NCBI RefSeq assembly: GCF_029945885.1
Contig: NZ_JAQSDK010000026.1
Location: forward strand, 110,791 to 174,790
Length of the DNA: 64,000 nt
DNA from: Brevundimonas sp.
Lineage (GTDB): Bacteria > Pseudomonadota > Alphaproteobacteria > Caulobacterales > Caulobacteraceae
Direction: 5' to 3'
A program made the translations under genes and the position numbers. Shown here in pieces: positions 52,218 through 60,292 of this stretch. The number at the start of each line of letters is the position of its first letter. The first letter of the stretch is position 1. Below the pieces are notes generated by a model, which made no database searches, was not told the origin of the DNA, and was given only the letters and a program-made list of their open reading frames with translations.

Positions 52218-54385
52218 TGTCCCGCCTAATGTCCTGCCTGACGTCCGGGATGGCCGGTCTGGCCGCGGCGCTCGCCCTGGCGAGCCCGGCCCTGGCCGGG
52301 CCGATCTTCGTCGACGACTTCCAGGACGGTCAGGCCGATGGCTGGGCCGCGACCGGCGACGGCGACGTGCGGCTGACCGCCTATCAGGATAATATCTCAC
52401 TGCGGTTCACGCGACGGGCCGAGGCGCTGACGACGGTGTCGACGCGTGGCTTCGGTGACGTGGTGGTGGCGGCATCGCTTGCCGGACAGTCGCTGGGCCG
52501 GGGCGATGCCTGTCTGGCGGAGGTGTCGGGTGACGGCGGCGCGACCTGGCAGACGGTCGTGCGGCTGGAAGATGACGGCGACGACGGTGTCACCCTGGTG
52601 AGGGGCGAGATCGCCCCGAGCGGCGGCGACGACAATGCTGGGCTGATGATCCGGTTTCGGGCCATGGGCGGCCTGACGACCCTGTGCTGGGGCGACGCCG
52701 TAACCGTGACGGGCGAGGCACTGGCTGCCGCGCCGGACGCGCGACCAACGGTGGACGCTGTGCTATCGGGCGCGCGTTTCTCGGCCCCGGTGGACCTGTC
52801 GGGGTTCGCGGCTCCGAACGATGCCGTGTCTCCGGCCGGTCGCGCCTCGTGGCAGCTGACGCTCGATGTCGCCCGGGCCGATATGACGCTGAACGTCCTG
52901 AAGGACGAGACCGACGACGGTCCGGTCGAGAAGGCTGATCGGGCCACATTGCCGGCCTTCGACTTCGCCCTTGTTCAGGACGGCGGACGGCTGATCCCGC
53001 TGCGGCGCGGACCGGTCGTCAGCGGGCATCCGGAGTGGGACTGGGTTGTCGAGCCGGGGCGGGTCTGGGTTGACGATCATAACCCCGGCTGGCTGCGGGC
53101 GGCGCTGCCCTTCGCGCTGGAGGAGCGTAACGCCAACTGCCTGCATAACGGCGTGCTGACCTTCCGCTTCAAGCCCGGCGGGTCGACATCAGCCGCCGTG
53201 TTCGAGGTCGCCTCGGAGACCTGCGCCTATCTGAAATTCGATGCCTGGGGGCAGGCTCCGGCGCGGCTGCAGCCGGCCGCAGACACGGACGCGGATGCGG
53301 TTGTGGCGGCCTATGAGGCCGAGATCGCCGCCCGTCTGCCTGTGCGGCCGCTGTCCGATCTGGAGAGTCTGTATCCCGGCTTCGATGCGTCACGGCTGGC
53401 GCTGGCCGCGCCGGTCGACGGCGATCCGCAGGCGGCCTTCGGGCTGGTACTGGACGGGACCCACTATGTCGGCGGCTGCCGGACCCGGCACGGCGACTAT
53501 CCGTTCTGCGCGGTGCTGGACCTGCCGTCCTATTCGACCGCCAAGTCGATTGTCGGCGGGGTGGGCCTGATGCGGCTGGCGGCCCTGTATCCCGGCGTGA
53601 CCGAGGCGCGGGTTCGCGACCATGTCCCGGCCTGTGCCACCGGCCGGACCTGGGACGGAGTCACCCTGACCCACGCCCTCGACATGACCACGGGCATCTA
53701 TGGCTCGACCGCCTTCGAGGCCGACGAGAACGCCCCGTCGATGGGCCGGTTCTTTGACGCCCCGGACCACGCGACCAAGATCGACGAGGCGTGCGGTCTG
53801 CATGGACGTCGCACCGCGCCGGGCCAGACCTTCGTCTACCATACGACCGACACCTATCTGCTGGGCACGGCCATGGCCGATATCGTTCGGGTACGGGGTG
53901 ATGCTGATCTTTATGACGATCTCATCGCGCCCGTGTGGCGGTCACTCGGGCTCAGCCCGACCATCATGGACACACGCCGGACGGCGGATGCCGCGCGCCA
54001 GCCCTTCACCGGCTGGGGACTGACCTATCATGCCGACGACATTGTCCGCATCGCCGGATGGCTGGCCGACGGAGCCCGGATCGACGGTCGCCCGATGCTG
54101 GACGAAGGCCTGCTGTCCGCCGCCCTGCAGCGGGAGCCGACGCCGTCGGGCCTGCCCGCCGGCCTCCCGGGCTTCCGCTACAAGGCCGGCTTCTGGGCCC
54201 GTGATCTCGCCCCGGTTCTCGGTTGCCGCGCGCCGCTGATGACGCCGTTCATGTCCGGCTATGGCGGCATCTCGGTGGTCCTGCTGCCGGGGGACATGAC
54301 CTTCTATTATTTCGGTGACAGCGGGGTCTTCGACTGGGCACCGGCCGCCGTGGAAATCGCCAAAATCAAGCGGATGTGCCCATGA
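52217..54385 (+). CDS. Exported SxxK serine hydrolase (beta-lactamase/6-aminohexanoate-dimer-hydrolase-like)
   Basis: A 722-residue exported protein. After a signal peptide (cleavage near ALA-GP) comes a beta-rich N-terminal region (about 30-380) with no recognised family. The C-terminal class-C beta-lactamase-like domain has the nucleophile in SYSTAKS (Ser440, Lys443), a Tyr in FVYHTTDTYLLG (Tyr541) and GYGGISVVLLPG late. The Y-x-x-x-x-T-x-x-L-G pattern resembles carboxylesterase/6-aminohexanoate-dimer hydrolases more than true beta-lactamases. With GabT/GabD-type enzymes downstream it may cut omega-amide or lactam bonds in the periplasm. The start codon overlaps the upstream stop. Confidence 0.78.
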   Translation: MSRLMSCLTSGMAGLAAALALASPALAGPIFVDDFQDGQADGWAATGDGDVRLTAYQDNISLRFTRRAEALTTVSTRGFGDVVVAASLAGQSLGRGDACLAEVSGDGGATWQTVVRLEDDGDDGVTLVRGEIAPSGGDDNAGLMIRFRAMGGLTTLCWGDAVTVTGEALAAAPDARPTVDAVLSGARFSAPVDLSGFAAPNDAVSPAGRASWQLTLDVARADMTLNVLKDETDDGPVEKADRATLPAFDFALVQDGGRLIPLRRGPVVSGHPEWDWVVEPGRVWVDDHNPGWLRAALPFALEERNANCLHNGVLTFRFKPGGSTSAAVFEVASETCAYLKFDAWGQAPARLQPAADTDADAVVAAYEAEIAARLPVRPLSDLESLYPGFDASRLALAAPVDGDPQAAFGLVLDGTHYVGGCRTRHGDYPFCAVLDLPSYSTAKSIVGGVGLMRLAALYPGVTEARVRDHVPACATGRTWDGVTLTHALDMTTGIYGSTAFEADENAPSMGRFFDAPDHATKIDEACGLHGRRTAPGQTFVYHTTDTYLLGTAMADIVRVRGDADLYDDLIAPVWRSLGLSPTIMDTRRTADAARQPFTGWGLTYHADDIVRIAGWLADGARIDGRPMLDEGLLSAALQREPTPSGLPAGLPGFRYKAGFWARDLAPVLGCRAPLMTPFMSGYGGISVVLLPGDMTFYYFGDSGVFDWAPAAVEIAKIKRMCP

Positions 54386-55578
54386 CCGACGACGCCCCCG
54401 CTGCGCCCGCCGTTTCGGGCCGCTTTCCCAAGGTGCCCGAGAACAGCCTGCTGGCCAGTGTGCTGCTGTCCTTCCTGGCCACCGCCGGCCTGTTCTATGT
54501 GAACATCATGGCCGCCCTGGTCGACGGACTGATCAGCGGGGCCGGACTGACTCCGAAGGCGGCGGGTCTGGTGGCCTCGGCCAATGTCTATGGCGCGGCC
54601 GTGGGGGCCCTGACGGCGGTGTTTATCATCCGCCGCCTGCCCTGGCGTCGCACAGCCATCACCGTGCTGCTGCTGCTGATCAGTGTCGATCTGGTTTCGA
54701 CCCTGATCAAGGTGCCCGAGCTGCTGATCGCGATCCGCTTCGTGCACGGGATCATCGGCGGCCTGCTGGTCGGCGTGGCCTTTGCGGTCATCGCACGGAC
54801 CCGGACGCCGGACCGAACCTTCGGCATGTTGCTGGTGGTTCAGTTCGGACTGGGGGGGCTGGGGCTGATGTTCCTGCCGCGTCTGGTGCCGGTGTTCGGC
54901 CATGGCGTCCTGTTCATGGCCCTGGCGACCTTCAGTGCCGTGACCCTGGCCATGCTGCCCTTCCTCGGCGAATACCGGGCCCCGCCCAGGCCGGCCCCGA
55001 CCGCCACCAAGGCGGTGGTTCGCTGGATTCCCCTGGTCCTGGCCTTTGCCGGTATCTTCCTGTTCCAGGCCGCCAATATGGGACTGGCCGCCTATATCAT
55101 CGGCCTGGGCAAGGCATCGGGCCTGACCCTGGGCTTCATCACCGACACGCTGGGGGCGGCCAACTGGATCGGGGCCCTGGGCTCGGTAATGGTGGTGATC
55201 CTGGGCCTGAGGTTCGGCCGGGCCCGCCCGTTGCTGCTGGGCCTGGCCCTGACCCTGGTCGGGACCTGGGCCTTCCATTTCGCCCATCTCCCCATGGTCT
55301 TTCTGGTCGCCAACATCGCCACGGCGGTCACCTGGGCCTTCGTCATTCCCTATCTGCTGGGTATGTGCGCCGCCTTCGACAAGGCCGGCCAGATGGCGGC
55401 CCTGGGCGGCTTCTTCTCGAAACTGGGCCTGGCTTCAGGTCCCGCCGTCGCTGCGTTTGTCGCCGGCGGGGGAGAATACCAGGGACTGATCACCCTGGCG
55501 GCGGTCGGACTGCTGTGCAGTGGGCTGGCCGCGCTCACCCCGGCCCTGTTGCTCGACCGACAGCGACAACCGGCCTGA
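54382..55578 (+). CDS. MFS transporter
   Basis: A 398-residue inner-membrane protein with about 12 hydrophobic helices. A charged IIRRLPWRRTA loop lies between helices 2 and 3, FVHGIIGGLLVGVAFAVIARTRTPDRTFG resembles the MFS motif region, and the central loop is EYRAPPRPAPTATKAVVRW. It should carry the released product into the cytoplasm, or export an analogue. ATG 54382 overlaps the serine-hydrolase stop by 4 bases; an in-frame GTG at 54376 is less likely. Confidence 0.88.
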   Translation: MTDDAPAAPAVSGRFPKVPENSLLASVLLSFLATAGLFYVNIMAALVDGLISGAGLTPKAAGLVASANVYGAAVGALTAVFIIRRLPWRRTAITVLLLLISVDLVSTLIKVPELLIAIRFVHGIIGGLLVGVAFAVIARTRTPDRTFGMLLVVQFGLGGLGLMFLPRLVPVFGHGVLFMALATFSAVTLAMLPFLGEYRAPPRPAPTATKAVVRWIPLVLAFAGIFLFQAANMGLAAYIIGLGKASGLTLGFITDTLGAANWIGALGSVMVVILGLRFGRARPLLLGLALTLVGTWAFHFAHLPMVFLVANIATAVTWAFVIPYLLGMCAAFDKAGQMAALGGFFSKLGLASGPAVAAFVAGGGEYQGLITLAAVGLLCSGLAALTPALLLDRQRQPA

Positions 55579-55643
55579 CCTTTCCCAAATCCGGAGACGC
55601 CCGAGCGTCCTCCATCCAACAATTTCTATCGGAGCTCACGCCC

Positions 55644-56927
55644 ATGTCCATGAATGCTGACCTGTTGTCCCGTCGTCTGGCCGCCGTGCCGCGCGGCGTC
55701 GCCACCGCCACCCCGATTTTCGCCGCCCGGGCCGAGAATGCCGAACTGTGGGACGTCGAGGGCAATCGCTATGTCGATTTCGCCGGTGGTATCGCCGTGC
55801 TCAATACCGGCCATCGTCACCCGCGCGTGCTGGAGGCCGTCCGTGCCCAGCTGGACGCCTATACCCACACGGCATTCCAGGTCGTGGCCTATGAGCCCTA
55901 TGTGGCACTCGCCGAGCGGCTGAACGCCCTGGCCCCGTTCAAGGGACCGGCCAAGACCATCCTGTTCACCACCGGGGCAGAAGCCGTGGAGAACGCGGTC
56001 AAATTGGCCCGGGCGGCGACCGGCCGTCCGGCGGTCATCGCCTTCACCGGCGGTTTCCATGGCCGGACCATGCTGACCATGGCCATGACCGGCAAGGTCG
56101 CGCCCTACAAGCGGCTGTTCGGTCCCCTGCCGGCCGAGGTCTATCACGCGCCCTTTCCGGTGCCGCAGTACGGCGTCACCGTCGAGGACAGCCTGCGGGC
56201 GCTGGAATTCCTGTTCCGCGCCGATGTCGAGCCTGAACGGGTCGCAGCCATCATCCTCGAACCCGTGCAGGGGGAGGGGGGCTTCCAGCCCGCGCCGCCG
56301 GAACTGCTGCGGGCCCTGCGCGAGATCTGCGACCGGCACGGCATCCTGCTGATCTCTGACGAGATCCAGGCCGGGTTCGGCCGCACCGGCAAGATGTTCG
56401 GTATCGAGCACAGCGGCGTCGAGCCGGACCTGATCACCGTGGCCAAATCCCTGGCCGGGGGCTTCCCTCTGTCGGGGGTCATCGGTCGGGCCGCCATCAT
56501 GGACGCGGCCGAGCCGGGTGGTCTGGGCGGCACCTATGCGGGGCCGCCGATCGCCTGCGCCGCCGCCCTGGCGGTGCTGGACGTCATCGCCGATGAGAAA
56601 TTGCTGGAGCGGGCCAATGCCCAGGGCGAGCATATCAAGGGCCGCCTGCACGCCATGAGCCGTCGCAACGATCTGCTGCCGATCGCGGCCATCCGGGGAC
56701 CGGGCGCGATGGTCGGGTTCGACATCGTCCGCACGCGCGGCAGCCACGATCCGGACGGAGCCGCCGCCAAGGCGGTCACGGTCCGGGCGCTGGAGAAGGG
56801 GTTGATCCTGCTGTCGTGCGGCGTGTTCGGGGAAACCATCCGCCTGCTGGCCCCGCTGACCACGCCCGACGCCATCCTTGATGAGGGTCTGGACATCCTC
56901 GAGGCCTCGCTGGAGATGGCATCCTGA
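55644..56927 (+). CDS. gabT: 4-aminobutyrate aminotransferase
   Basis: A 427-residue class III PLP aminotransferase. It shows YVDFAGGIAVLNTGHRHP, TGAEAVENAVKLARAATGR, AFTGGFHGRT, LISDEIQAGFGRTG and the PLP Lys268 in TVAKSLAGGFPLSG. The length and spacing match GabT closely. It converts GABA (or a similar omega-amino acid) and 2-oxoglutarate to a semialdehyde and glutamate. ATG 55644 has GGAG about 12 bases upstream. Its stop overlaps the gabD start. Confidence 0.92.
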   Translation: MSMNADLLSRRLAAVPRGVATATPIFAARAENAELWDVEGNRYVDFAGGIAVLNTGHRHPRVLEAVRAQLDAYTHTAFQVVAYEPYVALAERLNALAPFKGPAKTILFTTGAEAVENAVKLARAATGRPAVIAFTGGFHGRTMLTMAMTGKVAPYKRLFGPLPAEVYHAPFPVPQYGVTVEDSLRALEFLFRADVEPERVAAIILEPVQGEGGFQPAPPELLRALREICDRHGILLISDEIQAGFGRTGKMFGIEHSGVEPDLITVAKSLAGGFPLSGVIGRAAIMDAAEPGGLGGTYAGPPIACAAALAVLDVIADEKLLERANAQGEHIKGRLHAMSRRNDLLPIAAIRGPGAMVGFDIVRTRGSHDPDGAAAKAVTVRALEKGLILLSCGVFGETIRLLAPLTTPDAILDEGLDILEASLEMAS

Positions 56928-58423
56928 TGACGACTCACGACACGGCTGAACGGGCCCGTCTGGCCCTGGCGCGTCCCGACCTGCTTCGGGAAGCGGCATG
57001 GATCAACGGCCGCTGGGTCACGGGCGCTGCCGACATTGCGGTCACCAATCCGGCGACCGGCAAGGTGCTGGGCAGGGTGCCGGCGCTGGGGGCGGCGGAG
57101 ACGCAGGATGCCGTGGCCGCGGCCCACGCCGCCTTCCCGGCCTGGGCTGCGCGGGCAGCGAAGGAACGGGCCGCCATCCTGCGCCGCTGGTTCGAACTGA
57201 TCATGGCCCACCAGGACGATCTGGCCCGGCTAATGACCGCCGAACAGGGCAAACCTCTCGCGGAAGCCAGGGGCGAGGTGGCCTATGCGGCCGGCTTCAT
57301 CGAATGGTTCGGCGAGGAGGCCAAGCGCGCCTATGGCGAAGTGATCCCGGGCCATCAGGCCGACAAGCGGATCGTGGTCCTGAAACAGCCGGTCGGGGTG
57401 GTGGCCGCAGTGACGCCGTGGAATTTCCCGGCGGCGATGATCACCCGCAAGGTCGGCCCGGCCCTGGCCGCCGGCTGCACCGTGGTGCTGAAGCCCTCGG
57501 AACTGACGCCGTTCTCGGCCCTGGCCCTGGCCCTGCTGGGCGAGGAGGCGGGGCTGCCGGCCGGGGTGTTCAACATCGTCACCGGCCATCCGGCCCCGAT
57601 CGGCGAGGTGATGACCACGGACTCCCGTGTCGCCAAATTCACCTTCACCGGCTCGACGCCGGTCGGCAAGATGCTGGCGGCCGCCTGTATGGGCACGGTC
57701 AAGCGGGTGTCGCTGGAACTGGGCGGCAATGCCCCCTTCATCGTCTTCGACGACGCCGATCTCGACGCGGCGGTCGAGGGGGCCATGGCCTCCAAATTCC
57801 GCAATACCGGCCAGACCTGCGTCTGCGCCAACCGGCTGCTGGTCCAAAGTAGTGTCTATGACGCCTTCGCCGAAAAGCTGGCGACCCGCGTGAAGGGACT
57901 GCGGGTCGGCGACGGCCTCGACGGGCCGACCGACCAGGGGCCGCTGATCAATGCGGCCGCTGTCGACAAGGTGGCGCAGCATGTCGCCGACGCCCTGGAT
58001 GGCGGCGCGAAGATCCTGACCGGCGGGGTCCGTCGTGGCGAAAGCGGAACCTGGTTCGAGCCGACGGTCCTGACCGGGGTTTCACCGGACGCGCGTCTCA
58101 ACCGCGAGGAAACCTTCGGGCCGGTCGCCGGACTGGTGCGGTTCGGGACGGAGGCCGAGGCCCTGGCCCTGGCCAATGACACCCGGGCGGGTCTGGCCTC
58201 CTATGTCTTCACCCGGGATCTCGACCGGGCCTGGCGGGTCGGGGAGGGGCTGCAGTACGGGATGGTCGGGCTGAACACCGGTCTGATCTCGACCGAGGTG
58301 GCCCCGTTCGGCGGCATCAAGGAGTCCGGCCTGGGCCGCGAGGGCTCGCATTTCGGTCTGGACGAATACCTGGAGCTGAAGATGATGTGCTTCGGCATCA
58401 GCCCCGCCGCCGACGGCGGCTAG
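56927..58423 (+). CDS. gabD: Succinate-semialdehyde dehydrogenase (NADP+)
   Basis: A 498-residue aldehyde dehydrogenase. Motifs seen are TPWNFPAAMITRK, FTGSTPVGK, the general base Glu264 in LELGGNAPFIVFDDAD, and the nucleophile Cys298 in NTGQTCVCANR. It oxidises the semialdehyde made by GabT. It starts on the last base of the gabT stop codon (TGATG), so the pair is translationally coupled. It ends the operon that begins with the MocR or nitrilase gene. The true chain length of the natural substrate (C4, C5, C6) cannot be read from motifs. Confidence 0.93.
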   Translation: MTTHDTAERARLALARPDLLREAAWINGRWVTGAADIAVTNPATGKVLGRVPALGAAETQDAVAAAHAAFPAWAARAAKERAAILRRWFELIMAHQDDLARLMTAEQGKPLAEARGEVAYAAGFIEWFGEEAKRAYGEVIPGHQADKRIVVLKQPVGVVAAVTPWNFPAAMITRKVGPALAAGCTVVLKPSELTPFSALALALLGEEAGLPAGVFNIVTGHPAPIGEVMTTDSRVAKFTFTGSTPVGKMLAAACMGTVKRVSLELGGNAPFIVFDDADLDAAVEGAMASKFRNTGQTCVCANRLLVQSSVYDAFAEKLATRVKGLRVGDGLDGPTDQGPLINAAAVDKVAQHVADALDGGAKILTGGVRRGESGTWFEPTVLTGVSPDARLNREETFGPVAGLVRFGTEAEALALANDTRAGLASYVFTRDLDRAWRVGEGLQYGMVGLNTGLISTEVAPFGGIKESGLGREGSHFGLDEYLELKMMCFGISPAADGG

Positions 58424-58569
58424 ACCTCCAAAGGCACTGACCGCTGTCATTCCGGCCGATGATCCGCCTCGGTCCAGGGCGGGCGGCCGGTTCCCTTCAG
58501 GCGCAGATCTGGAAATCGAAAACCCGGAATTCGGTCAAAGCCACCCGCGCCCGGTGCCGGCCGCAGGAC

Positions 58570-58995
58570 GATGAGGAGGCATCACCCCGCGCGCTGGTCC
58601 ACACAATCCCGAAGGCGGTTCCGGGCAACGCTGCCGTCGCGCCATGCCATGCGGAATACCTCGCGACGGCCTGTGGAGTCTGCTTTCTTCAGGCCCGCCG
58701 AAAACGGTCGGCGGCTGAGGTCGACATGGATGGTGACGCGCTCGATCAGCGAACGTCGCCATCTGATGCGGTCGAGCTGCGGCTTGATGTCGAGCGCGCG
58801 ACCCGCCAATTGTCCACGACCGAGCGGATCGTGCTGCGGCATGTTGTGCAGCCCGGCTTGAGCCACGATGAGGTAGCCTGTGTCCTGGCAATGCCGCTCG
58901 GGACGGTGAAATCCCATACGAAGCGCGGAAAAGCCAAGCTGCGCGCACTGCTGGCGGACTGGCAAGCGACATCCCGTGAGGAGGTTCGGAAATGA
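58570..58995 (+). pseudogene. Decayed ECF sigma factor (region 4 kept)
   Basis: Sigma region 4 is clear: RATRQLSTTERIVLRHVV, then LSHDEVACVLAMPLGTVKSHTKRGKAKLRALL. The preceding sequence that should be region 2 is not recognisable. A piece resembling the region 2 end/linker (ARWSTQSRRRFRATLP) is in a different frame at about 58580-58640, so one frameshift separates it from region 4, and the rest of region 2 is gone. An open frame through the area starts at 58459. A region-4-only peptide from ATG 58726 is possible. Loss of the -10 binding region means it cannot act as a normal sigma factor. Confidence 0.65.
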
Positions 58996-59345
58996 AAGAG
59001 GAGATAGGAGACGTTTATGACGCCATGCTGCGCGAAGATTTCGAAGGGCCGGTGCCGGACGGCGGCTTTTGCGATCGCGTGATGGATCAGCTGCCCGCCC
59101 GACGGCGTCCCATTAATTGACCCACGACTGCCGGAACCGTCGCCGGTTTGGCGACATGCGGGTTCAGCCTTTGGTCTGCTCCGATCACCCATATGGGTTG
59201 GCGGGGCTGGTTCTCCGGAGATCCGTCCGTATCTGATATCGGGCTCTTCATCTCAATGGGGCGCGTGGCGATTTTGGCGTTGGCCTGGGCAATCGCCGAG
59301 GCTGATGATCGAGACGATCCTTCGTTCCGGGGAAGCATCCGATAA
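58992..59345 (+). pseudogene. Membrane anti-sigma-like protein split by an in-frame TGA
   Basis: From ATG 58992 the frame reads MKEEIGDVYDAMLREDFEGPVPDGGFCDRVMDQLPARRRPIN and meets TGA at 59118-59120. The same frame then continues with protein-like sequence: VAGLATCGFSLW, a second hydrophobic helix GRVAILALAWAIAEA, and a stop at 59343-59345. A change of TGA to TGG would restore a protein of about 117 residues. It overlaps the end of the sigma-like gene by 4 bases. The layout (ECF sigma plus small two-helix membrane protein) fits a sigma/anti-sigma pair that has decayed together. Confidence 0.65.
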
Positions 59346-59580
59346 AGGGTGCTGTCAGTCCAACGCCGACAGGTCTCCACCAGGGGCGGACTGCACCGCT
59401 GACGGGGATGACAGATCGTGAAGTGGGGCGGGTGGGCTGACCGCATTCGGTATCCGAACCTTCAGGTCGCCCGGTGCCGGGCATCACAGCGACGCCATCC
59501 CGCCCCATGGAAAAGGGGGGCGGGTCGCAAACCCGGAAGCGGTGGATGACAAACCCGTCAGCGCAGGGCATGGACGGACC

Positions 59581-60282
59581 ATGGCCTACGATTTCCGTCT
59601 CAGTCCCGACGCCCCCTACAACGTCTACAATCTGGGCCCGGAGGCGGAGCCGCTGATCGTGGTCGACGGTCTGATGGCCGAGCCGGACCGGATGGTCGAT
59701 TTCGCGGCTGACGAGGGGTCATACGGTCCGGCCGGGGCGGCCTATCCGGGTATCCGCTGCACCATCCCCGAAACCTATATGCTCAATGTCCATGGGGCGC
59801 TGAAGCCCCTGCTTCAGTCAGTGTTCGGCGTGCCGGTGGAGCAGCCGATGTCGTTGAGCGCCTCCTATTCGATGATCACCCAGCCCGCGCGGGAGATGCG
59901 GCATGTTCAGCGGGTGCCGCATACCGACCGTACGGGCCCGCATGATCTGGCGATGGTCCACTACCTGTGTGGTCCGGAGTTCGGCGGCACCGCATTTTTC
60001 CGCCATCGGTCCACGGGTTTTCAGCGCCTGACACCGAACAATCAGTCGATCCACGATATGGCCCTGAGCCAGGAGCTGAAGACCCGGGTCTTGCCGGCAC
60101 AGTTTCCGGATGCGGACCATCCCCTGTATGAAAAGGTCGGCCACGTTGAAGCCCGGTTTGACCGTTTGGTTGTTTACCGGGCCGGCATCCTGCACTCCCC
60201 GGACATTCATCAGGATTCGCATTTTTCAGCGGATCCGCGCCTCGGCCGGCTGACGGTCACCGCCTTTCTGTTCGCCTACTGA
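59581..60282 (+). CDS. DUF6445-type protein beside the halogenase
   Basis: A 233-residue protein: IVVDGLMAEPDRMVDFA, QRVPHTDRTGPHDLAMVHYLCGPEFGGTAFFRH and VVYRAGILHSPDIH. The spaced HxD and later H in a jelly-roll-like pattern recall 2-oxoglutarate/Fe(II) folds, though activity is unproven. Proteins of this type recur next to flavin-dependent tryptophan halogenases and TonB receptors in Caulobacterales and sphingomonads. ATG 59581 begins the conserved N-terminus; an upstream in-frame start at 59542 is weaker. It is convergent with the halogenase gene, leaving 10 bases between stops. Confidence 0.7.
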   Translation: MAYDFRLSPDAPYNVYNLGPEAEPLIVVDGLMAEPDRMVDFAADEGSYGPAGAAYPGIRCTIPETYMLNVHGALKPLLQSVFGVPVEQPMSLSASYSMITQPAREMRHVQRVPHTDRTGPHDLAMVHYLCGPEFGGTAFFRHRSTGFQRLTPNNQSIHDMALSQELKTRVLPAQFPDADHPLYEKVGHVEARFDRLVVYRAGILHSPDIHQDSHFSADPRLGRLTVTAFLFAY

Positions 60283-60292
60283 CGATGAGGCG

